Counted from the stretch's first letter, positions 1 through 7,467 are shown. The stretch is 64,000 nucleotides of DNA from Chryseobacterium sp. 52 (GCF_002754245.1 NZ_PEEX01000001.1:3080001-3144000), one strand, 5' to 3'. The notes: a model not told the origin generated them from the letters alone. Made by a program: numbers and translations.

Positions 1-264
1 GAAGAAAAATTTGGCTTACAATCTCAAATCAGAAGATGTTCCGTTTCAATACCGTCTAATATCGCTGAAGGAGCAGGAAGGAATAATAAAAATGAGTTCT
101 ATCAATTTCTTGGAATTGCATTTGGTTCTACTTATGAGTTGCAGACCCAATTGTTATTAATCGATTTGAATTTTATTTCTGAGGCTAAAATAGCTCCTTT
201 AAAAGAACTTCTGACTGAAATTCAAAAAATGATATACTCATTAAAAGAAAGTTTAAAATTATAA
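1..264 (+). CDS. Four-helix bundle protein (S23/IVP-like), 5' truncated
   Basis: The window opens inside this gene. Frame 1 reads without a stop from base 1 to a TAA at 262-264, giving 87 residues of a C-terminal part. The segment SIPSNIAEGAGRN followed by EFYQFLGIAFGSTYELQTQL is the hallmark of the small four-helix bundle proteins first described from intervening sequences of 23S rRNA genes. In Bacteroidota they occur as single chromosomal genes of unknown function, about 115-125 residues long, so roughly 30 residues are missing here. It ends 63 bp before purF, and no terminator is visible between them. Confidence 0.85.
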   Translation, partial: EEKFGLQSQIRRCSVSIPSNIAEGAGRNNKNEFYQFLGIAFGSTYELQTQLLLIDLNFISEAKIAPLKELLTEIQKMIYSLKESLKL

Positions 265-327
265 TTGAAGTTAACTTAGACTAAATTCTTACATCTAATA
301 TCTAACTTCTAATTTAGAAAAATAGAA

Positions 328-1827
328 ATGAAAAGTTTAGACATTCATAAGAGTGAATATTTAAAACAGTTTAAAGACCAGACCTACGGGCGGAATCTTT
401 TCAGAACCCAGGAAGAGGAAAGACTGGACGCTCCCAATGAGGAGTGCGGGATCTTCGGAATGTATTCTGATAATGATCTGGATACGTTTTCTCTTTCACA
501 ATTCGGACTTTTTGCTCTTCAGCACAGAGGACAGGAAGCCTGTGGTATTTCCGTTTTAAAAGACGGGAAAATCACGAATATGAAGGATGAAGGACTGGTT
601 TTAGACGTTTATAAAGAAATTCAGGAACCAGAGGCTTTTATGGGAAATTCTGCAATCGGGCATACACGTTATACCACTGCAGGAGATAAAAAGAAGTATA
701 ATTTTCAGCCGTTTTTCGCAAAAAACGAGTACGATCAGATTATACTTTCTATAGCGCATAACGGTAACCTTACCAATGCGAAAGAATTAAAACATGAGTT
801 GGAAGCTGAAGGCGTAGTCTTTAGAGCGACTTCCGATTCTGAGGTTATTTTAAGATTAATTCAGAAAAATCTTGACTTAGGACTTCGTGGAGCTATTAAA
901 GCAACAATGGAGAAAATTGAAGGCGCTTATTCCGTAGTGGGAATGACGAGAAATAAATTCTTTGCCTTCAGAGATTTCAACGGAATCCGTCCACTGGTTT
1001 TAGGAGCCGTTGATGAGAAAACTTATGTTGTGGCTTCTGAATCCGTAGCATTGGATGCTGTAGGTGCTCAGTATGTACGTGATATTCTTCCGGGAGAAAT
1101 CATTTATACCAATGAAAATGAGCCTGGAAAACTTCAGTCTTATATGGTAAATGAAGAAAGAGGGAAGCAGAGAATCTGTTCTTTTGAATACATTTATTTT
1201 GCAAGACCTGACTCTACCCTGGAAAACATCAATGTCTATGAAATCAGGGAGAAATCCGGTGAGAAAATCTGGGAACAGGCACCTGTAGAGGCTGATATCG
1301 TTATTGGAGTTCCTGACTCAGGCGTTCCTGCTGCTATTGGCTTTTCAAAAGCTTCAGGGATACCTTTCCGTCCGGTTCTGATCAAAAACAGATACATCGG
1401 AAGAAGTTTCATTGTTCCTACACAGGAAATGAGAGAAAGGGTCGTAAACCTTAAGCTTAACCCGATTATTTCTGAGATCAAAGATAAAAGAGTTGTCATC
1501 ATCGATGACTCCATTGTAAGAGGAACGACTTCCAAGAGATTGGTGAAAATATTGAAAGATGCAGGCGTAAAAGAGATTCACTTCAGAAGTGTTTCTCCAC
1601 CTATTATTGCACCGTGCTACTTAGGAATTGATACCCCTTCAAAAGATGATCTGATTTCAGCCAATATGACGACTGAAGAACTTAGAGATTATCTGGGTGT
1701 AGATTCTTTAGAATTTTTAAGTACAGATAGCCTGAAAGAAATTTTAGGATCTTCCAACCATTGCTTCGGATGTTTTACAGAAGAATATCCGGTAGGAAAA
1801 GGAGAGGAGGTAGAATTATTTAATTAA
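328..1827 (+). CDS. purF: Amidophosphoribosyltransferase (first step of purine synthesis)
   Basis: Converts PRPP and glutamine to 5-phosphoribosylamine in the cytoplasm. An N-terminal nucleophile glutaminase domain starts at Cys40 in EECGIFG, so about 39 residues would have to be removed to free the cysteine, longer than the 11-residue propeptide of B. subtilis. The PRPP-binding loop VIIDDSIVRGTT lies near residues 390-401. Cysteines at about 284, 430, 480 and 483 match the four ligands of the 4Fe-4S cluster in the B. subtilis-type enzyme. At 499 residues it is full length. The ATG at 328 follows an A-rich leader. A hairpin terminator follows at 1855-1888. Confidence 0.97.
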   Translation: MKSLDIHKSEYLKQFKDQTYGRNLFRTQEEERLDAPNEECGIFGMYSDNDLDTFSLSQFGLFALQHRGQEACGISVLKDGKITNMKDEGLVLDVYKEIQEPEAFMGNSAIGHTRYTTAGDKKKYNFQPFFAKNEYDQIILSIAHNGNLTNAKELKHELEAEGVVFRATSDSEVILRLIQKNLDLGLRGAIKATMEKIEGAYSVVGMTRNKFFAFRDFNGIRPLVLGAVDEKTYVVASESVALDAVGAQYVRDILPGEIIYTNENEPGKLQSYMVNEERGKQRICSFEYIYFARPDSTLENINVYEIREKSGEKIWEQAPVEADIVIGVPDSGVPAAIGFSKASGIPFRPVLIKNRYIGRSFIVPTQEMRERVVNLKLNPIISEIKDKRVVIIDDSIVRGTTSKRLVKILKDAGVKEIHFRSVSPPIIAPCYLGIDTPSKDDLISANMTTEELRDYLGVDSLEFLSTDSLKEILGSSNHCFGCFTEEYPVGKGEEVELFN

Positions 1828-1854
1828 TATTCTACAATTCGAAATAAGAAAAGA

Positions 1855-1888
1855 AGCCAGGCATTGAGTCTGGCTCTTTTTGTTTTTA
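1855..1888 (+). terminator. Rho-independent terminator of purF
   Basis: AGCCAG and CTGGCT arms around a short loop are followed by a T-rich tract, 28 bp after the purF stop. Confidence 0.8.
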
Positions 1889-1941
1889 TAAATGTATCAA
1901 AAGCTTAATATTCCTTTATTATACAGTATACAGGCAAGTTC

Positions 1942-1949
1942 TAAATTTG
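1942..1949 (+). promoter_or_regulatory. -7 box TAAATTTG of the GDPD gene
   Basis: TAAATTTG matches the Bacteroidota -7 consensus TAnnTTTG and lies 20 bp before the start codon. I see no good TTTG -33 element at the usual distance. Confidence 0.5.
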
Positions 1950-1969
1950 TTTCTTAAAAATTTCCCGAT

Positions 1970-2917
1970 ATGAAGAACGTATTTTTAACAGGTGCTTTTT
2001 TAGTCCTTACCCAATGGTATTCCTCTCAGTCCTTCGATAATCAGGCACACCGCGGCGGAAAGTCCCTGTATCCCGAAAATACAATTCCGGCAATGAAGAA
2101 TGCCCTGAAAATGAATGTCACGACGTTGGAAATGGATCTTGCGATCACAAAGGACAAAAAAGTAATTCTTTCCCATGATGCTTTCCTTTCACCTGAGTTG
2201 ACCACAAAGCCGGATGGAACTTATATTCCGAAAGACTCAGGGTTTTACTATAAAATTTATGATATGTCCTATGCAAAGATTCAGACATTTGACGTAGGCT
2301 TAAAAAAACTTGATCACTATCCTGACCAAAAGAAGATGAAGGTTCAGAAACCTCTCTTTACAGACGTCATAGATGCATGTGAGGCTTACTCGCGTGAACT
2401 GAAAAGACCTTTGCCTTTTTATAATATAGAAACGAAAACACGCCCTTTTTCTGACAATATATTTCATCCGGAACCTAAGGAATTTGTAGATCTGATGATG
2501 AAAATTATTGTGAAAAAAGGGATTCAGGACCGGGTAATTATTCAGTCGTTCGATCCCAGGACACTGGAAATCATTCATAAGCAGTATCCTAAGATCATGA
2601 CGGCTTTGCTGGTAGAAAAAGTGGATGATAAAAAAATAGCGCAGCAGCAGACTCATTTCGAAAATATACAGACCGTAAAATTCAGGCAGTATCCCAATCA
2701 TTTGAATGGTGTGGCCGGAGATATGAAATTTCTAAGTTTTACCCCAACCATTTACAGCCCTGATCATACACTCGTTACTTCAAAGCTTGTACAGGAATGT
2801 CATGCATTGGGTATGAAAGTGATCCCATGGACCGTGAATACCAAAGAAAGATTAAAAGAATTAAAAAATATGGGAATAGACGGAGTGATCAGTGATGATC
2901 CGCGGGTATTCGAATAA
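1970..2917 (+). CDS. Secreted glycerophosphodiester phosphodiesterase
   Basis: Hydrolyses glycerophosphodiesters to glycerol-3-phosphate and an alcohol; the signal peptide (about 20 residues, ending near YSSQS) sends it out of the cytoplasm. Catalytic and metal-binding motifs of the GDPD TIM barrel are clear: HRGG at 27-30, PENT at 35-38, LEMDLA at 53-58, SHDAFL near 68-73, and late KVIPWTVN plus GVISDDP at the C terminus. At 315 residues it is normal length. It stands alone between the purF terminator and the convergent barrel gene. The true substrate (phospholipid head group or teichoic-like polymer) cannot be read from sequence. Confidence 0.9.
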   Translation: MKNVFLTGAFLVLTQWYSSQSFDNQAHRGGKSLYPENTIPAMKNALKMNVTTLEMDLAITKDKKVILSHDAFLSPELTTKPDGTYIPKDSGFYYKIYDMSYAKIQTFDVGLKKLDHYPDQKKMKVQKPLFTDVIDACEAYSRELKRPLPFYNIETKTRPFSDNIFHPEPKEFVDLMMKIIVKKGIQDRVIIQSFDPRTLEIIHKQYPKIMTALLVEKVDDKKIAQQQTHFENIQTVKFRQYPNHLNGVAGDMKFLSFTPTIYSPDHTLVTSKLVQECHALGMKVIPWTVNTKERLKELKNMGIDGVISDDPRVFE

Positions 2918-3044
2918 CCTGTGATAAAGGTCTCATTCTGGCATCTAAAATCTTGATCAGGGCTTCGAACTTCCTCACATTATGAGAAAACAGAACACCT
3001 TAGTCAAAACTCAGGCTGATTCATTCTTAATATTAATAAAAACG

Positions 3045-3078
3045 AAAGGCCCGACTTACAATTGTAAATCGGGCCTTT
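3045..3078. terminator. Bidirectional hairpin between convergent genes
   Basis: AAAGGCCCGA and TCGGGCCTTT form a perfect 10-bp stem. It lies 31 bp from the stop of the minus-strand barrel gene and beyond the end of the plus-strand GDPD gene, so it can serve both. Confidence 0.8.
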
Positions 3079-3108
3079 ACTATAGGTTAAATAATTGATT
3101 GCTTCTGA

Positions 3109-3816
3109 TTAGAACTTATAATTCAGACCAAGCTGAAATGCTCTGTGGTTCAATGGTTCAGTACCTTCAGGCTTTTGATTTCTCATATCTGTAAGACTGT
3201 TGATATATCTTGCATTGATTCCTATGTTTTGGGTAATATCATATCCAAGACCTAAACCAAGGCCTAAATTGAACTTGTTGATGTTATCCTTATTAATGTC
3301 CTCAGAGTTAGACACCGACTGCGTGGTAGTAACACCTCCTGTCGTCGTAGCGATACTGCTGTCTCCAGAGTTTTTACCGTTGATGAAATAACTGAACTCA
3401 GGTCCTGCTTCTACATAAAATTTTTCAGTAGCTCTCATTTGTACCATTAAAGGAACCGAAATATAGTTCATGGTAGACTTGTACTCGCTTTTCGTTTTAA
3501 CGTTGGTAGCACCGGTTGTTACATCCGTAGAAGAGATCACACTTCTTGCTCCTAACTGGTTATATAAAACCTCTGGCTGTAAACTGAATTTCTGAGATAG
3601 TGGAATATTAACTAAAACCCCTGCATGGAATCCTATTTTCTGGTTATCAAGACTTAATTTCTGCTCACTGAAATAAGATGAGTTTCCTCCTGCTTTAATA
3701 CCAAATCTGATAGGTTGTTTTTCCTTTTTGATTGGATCTGTACTTACTGTTTTTGTTTCCTGAGCAAATGTCATCATGCCAGCAGCAACTGCCAGCCCTA
3801 GAAATAACTTCTTCAT
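3109..3816 (-). CDS. PorT-like outer-membrane beta-barrel protein, paralog 1
   Basis: A 235-residue protein with a Sec signal peptide (MKKLFLGLAVAAGMMTFAQE). Alternating short strands follow (FGIKAGGNSSYF, GFHAGVLVNIP, LQPEVLYNQLG, YISVPLMVQ, FYVEAGPEFSYF) and the C terminus FQLGLNYKF ends in an aromatic residue, as in outer-membrane barrels. This is the porin/PorT-like family common in Bacteroidota; function is usually unknown, and a role in small-molecule passage or secretion is only a guess. It is the most diverged of the four intact copies in the array, all on the minus strand. A sigma-54-like promoter lies about 70 bp upstream (3883-3900). Confidence 0.85.
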   Translation of the reverse strand: MKKLFLGLAVAAGMMTFAQETKTVSTDPIKKEKQPIRFGIKAGGNSSYFSEQKLSLDNQKIGFHAGVLVNIPLSQKFSLQPEVLYNQLGARSVISSTDVTTGATNVKTKSEYKSTMNYISVPLMVQMRATEKFYVEAGPEFSYFINGKNSGDSSIATTTGGVTTTQSVSNSEDINKDNINKFNLGLGLGLGYDITQNIGINARYINSLTDMRNQKPEGTEPLNHRAFQLGLNYKF

Positions 3817-3882
3817 AATTTTATTTTTTGTATTTTACTATTTTACTTCTTACCCGATTTTTCAATCGGACTTGAATTATTT

Positions 3883-3900
3883 TGCAAAATGCTTGCCAAA
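3883..3900 (-). promoter_or_regulatory. Sigma-54-like -24/-12 promoter of barrel paralog 1
   Basis: On the minus strand the sequence TTGGCAAGCATTTTGCA has GG and GC separated by exactly 10 bases. It matches the sigma-54 consensus TTGGCACG-N4-TTGCA with one mismatch. A start about 12 bases downstream gives a leader of about 55 nt, and no TAnnTTTG box is present nearby. Confidence 0.6.
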
Positions 3901-4199
3901 CTCTGAAAATCCTTATCTGTAGCGGTTTGTGAAGGTTTTTGGACTTGCTTTTTTGAATGGTTTTAGTGTTTTTTTAAGAATAATTTTGTTATGAAAATCT
4001 ATTTTTTTAAGACAATTTTAAATTGAAATGGATTTATGTTGATGATTTAACATAGCGTTAAACTTTAAGAAATATACCGGAGATTTTAAAGCTTTTTGAA
4101 ATTTTTAAACCTAAAAAAAGGGAAACTGTTCCTGATAATTCAGTCAAAATAAAATACCGGACTCTTAAAGCCCGGCATTGATTTGAAAATAATATACCG
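3901..4199. other. Intergenic stretch upstream of paralog 1
   Basis: An AT-rich stretch of about 300 bp without a credible gene. A weak hairpin at about 4151-4178 (CCGG arms with an A/T-rich tail) is placed to be the terminator of the pseudogene that follows on the minus strand. Confidence 0.5.
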
Positions 4200-4487
4200 T
4201 TATTTGAATTGATAGGCTAAGCCAATCTGGAAAGCCGTATTTCTTACAGCATCTCCTTTGTTATGCTTATAGATATCTATAATACCCGCTGCCCAGCTGA
4301 CTGAAAAGAAGTTCCGGTTGAATACTGAATTTCTCCGCTACCGGAATATGTACGAATACGCCCGCATTGAATCCTGCCTTCAATTTCTGGTCATTATAGA
4401 ATCCATCAGATGATGGGGTGACGGTAGACATATTTAATCCGGCTTTAACTCTGAATGTAAGGGGAGAAGAAGATTTAGTTTTTTCAT
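4200..4487 (-). pseudogene. Decayed barrel paralog with two internal deletions
   Basis: The sequence is clearly homologous to the paralogs at 4804-5499 and 5672-6349 but is only 288 bp long. The 5' end reads ATGAAAAAACTAAATCT: 55 bp encoding the signal peptide are gone, and the 11-bp repeat GAAAAAACTAA that flanks this segment in the intact paralogs is now a single copy. The lesion shifts the frame. Downstream, KAGFNAGVFVHIPVAEKF and FSQLG are recognisable, then about 115 residues are missing and the tail DIYKHNKGDAVRN resumes in another frame, ending AYQFK. It keeps an upstream GG-N10 element, but with CA instead of GC at -12. Confidence 0.85.
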
Positions 4488-4522
4488 GATTTTAAAGTTT
4501 AAACTTATGTTCCCACCCTGCA

Positions 4523-4538
4523 TGAAAACTCCCGCCAA
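4523..4538 (-). promoter_or_regulatory. Degenerate sigma-54-like element of the pseudogene
   Basis: Minus-strand TTTGGCGGGAGTTTTCA aligns with the promoter at 6385-6400, but the -12 dinucleotide is CA instead of GC. This fits loss of promoter function along with the gene. Confidence 0.4.
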
Positions 4539-4569
4539 AGAGAATAATTTGATAAGAATCATATGGAAA

Positions 4570-4704
4570 TCAAAAAAGCCGGGCTTAAATAAATAAACCT
4601 GGCTTTTTTTGAAATCAATTTATATATGAAGAAACTTTTGCTGTCAGATATTTTTAGAAAATATCAGGTTTTTCAGCTGATTATATATAGACAAACTTCT
4701 TGCC
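4570..4704 (-). other. Promoter-terminator cassette 1: small RNA or fossil gene
   Basis: Reading the minus strand, a sigma-54-like element (TTGGCAAGAAGTTTGTC, GG-N10-GT, 4691-4705) is followed after about 80 bp by a strong hairpin with a T-tract (4572-4610). The predicted transcript is about 110 nt and has no conserved reading frame. It lies between the terminator of the gene at 4804 (4733-4766) and the pseudogene promoter, so neither neighbour needs it. A second copy with the same order lies at 6433-6571. Confidence 0.45.
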
Positions 4705-4732
4705 AAAAAAGTTGAATTAACAATTTGATAAC

Positions 4733-4766
4733 AAAAAAGTCCGGATTAAATACATAATCCGGACTT
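4733..4766 (-). terminator. Terminator of barrel paralog 2
   Basis: Perfect 11-bp arms AAGTCCGGATT and AATCCGGACTT around an 8-base loop, with a T-run on the minus strand, about 40 bp after the stop. Confidence 0.85.
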
Positions 4767-4803
4767 CTATCGATATAAATTTTCCTGTTTAAATGAAAAT
4801 TTA

Positions 4804-5499
4804 TTATTTGAATTTATAGGCTACCCCAACCTGGAATGCATTATTTCTCACTGCATCTCCGCTGTTGTGCTTATAGATATCTGTAATACCTGCAGTAAAT
4901 CTGGCAGTTACCCCAAAGTTCTGAGTAAAGTAATATCCAGCTCCAATACCAATTCCGAAATTGAATTTATTGTAAAAATCTTTATTGATCTTGTTAGAGA
5001 AAGTTGTTTTTTCAGTAGTCGTAGTACTTCCAGAAGTTTTAATAGTCGTAAGATCTCCTTTATCTTTCCCACCTAAAAGAAACCCAAATTCAGGTCCTGC
5101 TTCTACATAAAGCTGAGGAAGGATATTATACTGCACCATTAATGGTAAAGTAAGATAGCTCAAGGTCTTTTTGTAATCATATTCAGATCTGTAGCTATTA
5201 GAAGATTTAGTCTCTTCTTCTGTTTTTGAACCTAATTGGCTGAAAAGAAGTTCCGGTTGAACACTGAATTTTGCTGCTACCGGAATATTAACAAATACCC
5301 CTGCATTAAAACCAGGCTTTAGTTTCTGGTCATTATTATAATCAGAATCATAACCATAATTCCCATCTGATTTAGTTAGAGTAGAAGCATTTAACCCTGC
5401 TTTAACCCCAAATGTAATAGGAGAAGTAGATTTAGTTTTTTCCTGTGCATGTGTCAAAAGACTTCCTGCGAATGCTAATCCTAAAATTAGTTTTTTCAT
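4804..5499 (-). CDS. PorT-like outer-membrane beta-barrel protein, paralog 2
   Basis: A 231-residue barrel protein with the signal peptide MKKLILGLAFAGSLLTHAQE. Barrel strands match its neighbours (FGVKAGLNAS, GFNAGVFVNIPVAAKFSVQP, YLTLPLMVQYNILPQLYVEA, FGIGIGAGYYFTQNFG) and the C terminus is QVGVAYKFK. Loops are rich in K, T, S and D and differ most between paralogs, as expected for surface-exposed segments. Its own terminator is at 4733-4766. The upstream element TTTGGCGGGAGTTTTGA (minus strand, 5534-5550) keeps GG-N10-G but has GA at -12. The closest relative is the gene at 5672-6349, so they look like a recent duplication. Confidence 0.87.
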   Translation of the reverse strand: MKKLILGLAFAGSLLTHAQEKTKSTSPITFGVKAGLNASTLTKSDGNYGYDSDYNNDQKLKPGFNAGVFVNIPVAAKFSVQPELLFSQLGSKTEEETKSSNSYRSEYDYKKTLSYLTLPLMVQYNILPQLYVEAGPEFGFLLGGKDKGDLTTIKTSGSTTTTEKTTFSNKINKDFYNKFNFGIGIGAGYYFTQNFGVTARFTAGITDIYKHNSGDAVRNNAFQVGVAYKFK

Positions 5500-5533
5500 G
5501 ATTTTAAAGTTTAAACTTATTTCTCACACTGCA

Positions 5534-5550
5534 TCAAAACTCCCGCCAAA
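5534..5550 (-). promoter_or_regulatory. Sigma-54-like element upstream of barrel paralog 2
   Basis: Minus-strand TTTGGCGGGAGTTTTGA has the -24 GG and a G at the right 10-bp spacing, with GA instead of GC at -12. The implied leader is about 25 nt. Confidence 0.45.
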
Positions 5551-5582
5551 GAGAATAAAATGATAAAAGTCATGTTTTACAC

Positions 5583-5620
5583 AAAAAGATCAGGATTAAA
5601 CGAATAAACCTGATCTTTTT
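5583..5620 (-). terminator. Terminator of barrel paralog 3
   Basis: Arms AAAAAGATCAGG and CCTGATCTTTTT form a 12-bp stem with a T-tract on the minus strand, about 50 bp beyond the stop of the gene at 5672. Confidence 0.8.
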
Positions 5621-5671
5621 CAAACCTGAATTAAATTAAATAATTCTGTTTTCTATTGATTATAGAATGTA

Positions 5672-6349
5672 TTATTTGAACCGATAGGCCAACCCAACCT
5701 GAAATACATTATTTCTAATGGCATTTTCTGTTTTGTACTTATAGATATTGGTAATACCTGCCGTAAATCGGGCTGTTGCTGCAATATTTTTTGTAAAGTA
5801 ATATCCTGCCCCAATACCGATTCCAAAATTGAATTTATGATAAAACTCCGTGTTAATTTTGTTAGAAAAGCTTATTTTTTCTTTAGCCATCGTATTTCCG
5901 GAAGTTGTAACATCTCCTTTTTCCCTGCCTCCTAAAAGAAAACCAAACTCTGGCCCTGCTTCTACAAAAAGTTGAGGAAGAATATTGTACTGTACCATGA
6001 CGGGTACGGAAAGGTAATTCAGACTGGTTTTGTAATTGTACTCCCAGCTGTAGCTATTGGAATTAAAAAAAGTTTCATATTGTAATTCTGTTTTTGATCC
6101 CAGCTGGTTAAATACAACCTCCGGCTGGATGCTTAATTTCTCCGCTACCGGAATGTTGACAAATATTCCTGCATTAAAACCTGCTTTCATTTTCTGATCA
6201 CCTTCATAGAAACCCTCAGATTGGGTGAGATTAGAAACATTAAGTCCTGCTTTGACTCCGAATGTAACAGGAGATGCAGATTTAGTTTTTTCCTGTGCAT
6301 GTGCCAAAAGGCTTCCCGCGAATGCTAATCCTACAATTAATTTTTTCAT
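5672..6349 (-). CDS. PorT-like outer-membrane beta-barrel protein, paralog 3
   Basis: 225 residues from the ATG at 6349, with the signal peptide MKKLIVGLAFAGSLLAHAQE. The reading frame stays open to an ATG at 6424, but that would place 25 odd residues before the signal peptide and put the promoter (6385-6400) inside the gene, so 6349 is preferred. Strands FGVKAGLNVS, GFNAGIFVNIPVAEKLSIQP, YLSVPVMVQYNILPQLFVEA and the C terminus QVGLAYRFK mark it as the same barrel family. Short loops carry the sequence differences. It is nearest to paralog 2 and to the pseudogene. Confidence 0.87.
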   Translation of the reverse strand: MKKLIVGLAFAGSLLAHAQEKTKSASPVTFGVKAGLNVSNLTQSEGFYEGDQKMKAGFNAGIFVNIPVAEKLSIQPEVVFNQLGSKTELQYETFFNSNSYSWEYNYKTSLNYLSVPVMVQYNILPQLFVEAGPEFGFLLGGREKGDVTTSGNTMAKEKISFSNKINTEFYHKFNFGIGIGAGYYFTKNIAATARFTAGITNIYKYKTENAIRNNVFQVGLAYRFK

Positions 6350-6384
6350 GATTTTTAAGTTTAAACTTATGTTTTCACCCTGCA

Positions 6385-6400
6385 GCAAAACTCCCGCCAA
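6385..6400 (-). promoter_or_regulatory. Sigma-54-like promoter of barrel paralog 3
   Basis: Minus-strand TTTGGCGGGAGTTTTGCT has GG-N10-GC with correct spacing. The implied start lies about 25 nt before the ATG at 6349, which supports that start codon. Confidence 0.55.
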
Positions 6401-6432
6401 AGGGAATAAATTGATAAAAATCATATGACGGC

Positions 6433-6571
6433 GAAAAGGTCAGGCTTAAATAAATAAACCTGACCTTTTCTATTGAAATCAATTTGTATATGAAGAAAAT
6501 TTTGCTGTCTGATATTGAATAAAAATACCATGTTTAACAGCGTTTTTATAATAGGCAAACTTCTTGCCAAA
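6433..6571 (-). other. Promoter-terminator cassette 2: small RNA or fossil gene
   Basis: A sigma-54-like element with full GG-N10-GC (TTGGCAAGAAGTTTGCC on the minus strand, 6555-6571) is followed by a 12-bp hairpin GAAAAGGTCAGG/CCTGACCTTTTC (6433-6470). The predicted transcript is about 110 nt. It shares its promoter, the block GACAGCAAAA...TTCTTCATATA and its terminator loop with cassette 1. A 36-codon frame present here (ATG at about 6532) has no start codon in cassette 1, so a protein product is unlikely. The 3' part also resembles the 3' ends of the barrel genes. Confidence 0.45.
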
Positions 6572-6596
6572 AAAGCTGAATTAACAATTAGATAAC

Positions 6597-6632
6597 AAAA
6601 AAGCCGAATTAAATAAATAACCCGGCTTTTTC
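6597..6632 (-). terminator. Terminator of barrel paralog 4
   Basis: AAAAAGCCG and CGGCTTTTT arms with an AT-rich loop, T-run on the minus strand, about 40 bp past the stop codon of the gene at 6671. Confidence 0.75.
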
Positions 6633-6670
6633 TATTAAATATAAAATTTGTTTCTGAATATTGAAGCTTA

Positions 6671-7306
6671 CTATTTGAATTTATAAGCTAATCCTACCTG
6701 GAATAGGTTGTTTTTTGTTGCATCAGAACCATTAGGTCTGTCTTTAGCTACATCTGTTAAACCAGCAACATATCTTGCTGTAATTCCAAAGTTTTGAGTG
6801 AAATAATATCCTGCACCAAGACCAATACCAAAGTTGAATGTTTTCAAGTCATCTTTGTAGTTATCAGAAGTAGTGGAGTTTCCATTAGTTTCATTTTTAA
6901 CTTTATTTTTTGCACTTACCATGAATCCGAATTCAGGACCTGCTTCTACATATAGATTAGGGATCAGGTTGTACTGGAACATTACCGGTACTGCGATATA
7001 ATCTAAATTACTTGAAGCCGAATACTTAGTTCCTAATACAGTGTAATCTGCTTTTGATCCATACTGAGAGTATAAAACCTCTGGCTGAACGCTGAATGAA
7101 GCTGCAATTGGAATATTAGCAAATACACCTGCATTGAATCCGATTTTAGATTTCTGATCATCCAAACCTTCGTCTTTAGAAAGAGAAGATACGTTCATTC
7201 CACCTTTCACACCAAATGTTACAGGGTTAGAAGAAGATGATGGAGTCTGCTGAGCGAAAGCTAGTGAACTTGCAGTTACTGCTAATCCTAAAATTAACTT
7301 TTTCAT
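6671..7306 (-). CDS. PorT-like outer-membrane beta-barrel protein, paralog 4
   Basis: 211 residues, the shortest intact copy, with the signal peptide MKKLILGLAVTASSLAFAQQ. Conserved strands FGVKGGMNVS, GFNAGVFANIPIAASFSVQP, YIAVPVMFQYNLIPNLYVEA, FGIGLGAGYYFTQNFG and the C-terminal QVGLAYKFK tie it to its neighbours. An upstream element TTTGGCAAGCAATTTGA (minus strand, 7395-7411) resembles the other array promoters, with GA at -12, giving a leader of about 75 nt. It is the first gene of the array in transcription order; separate terminators mean each copy is its own unit. Confidence 0.87.
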   Translation of the reverse strand: MKKLILGLAVTASSLAFAQQTPSSSSNPVTFGVKGGMNVSSLSKDEGLDDQKSKIGFNAGVFANIPIAASFSVQPEVLYSQYGSKADYTVLGTKYSASSNLDYIAVPVMFQYNLIPNLYVEAGPEFGFMVSAKNKVKNETNGNSTTSDNYKDDLKTFNFGIGLGAGYYFTQNFGITARYVAGLTDVAKDRPNGSDATKNNLFQVGLAYKFK

Positions 7307-7394
7307 AACTTTAATTTTTTTAATATTTTACTATTCTTAATTTTAAATTTTACTACCGTCAAACCTTACTACTGAGTTTGACGCAGAGTATCTT

Positions 7395-7411
7395 TCAAAT
7401 TGCTTGCCAAA
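7395..7411 (-). promoter_or_regulatory. Sigma-54-like element upstream of barrel paralog 4
   Basis: Minus-strand TTGGCAAGCAATTTGA shares its first ten bases with the promoter of paralog 1, including GG-N10-G spacing, but ends GA. Confidence 0.45.
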
Positions 7412-7435
7412 AATAATTAATATGATAAAAGTCAA

Positions 7436-7467
7436 TAAAAAAACAGCTTAAATTATAAGCTGTTTAA
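7436..7467 (-). terminator. Terminator of aroB
   Basis: AAACAGCTTA and TAAGCTGTTT pair around a short loop with a T-run on the minus strand, about 120 bp beyond the aroB stop. Confidence 0.65.

Noticed and set aside
6350..6424. 25-codon N-terminal extension of barrel paralog 3
   Set aside because: It covers the sigma-54-like promoter and would mask the signal peptide.
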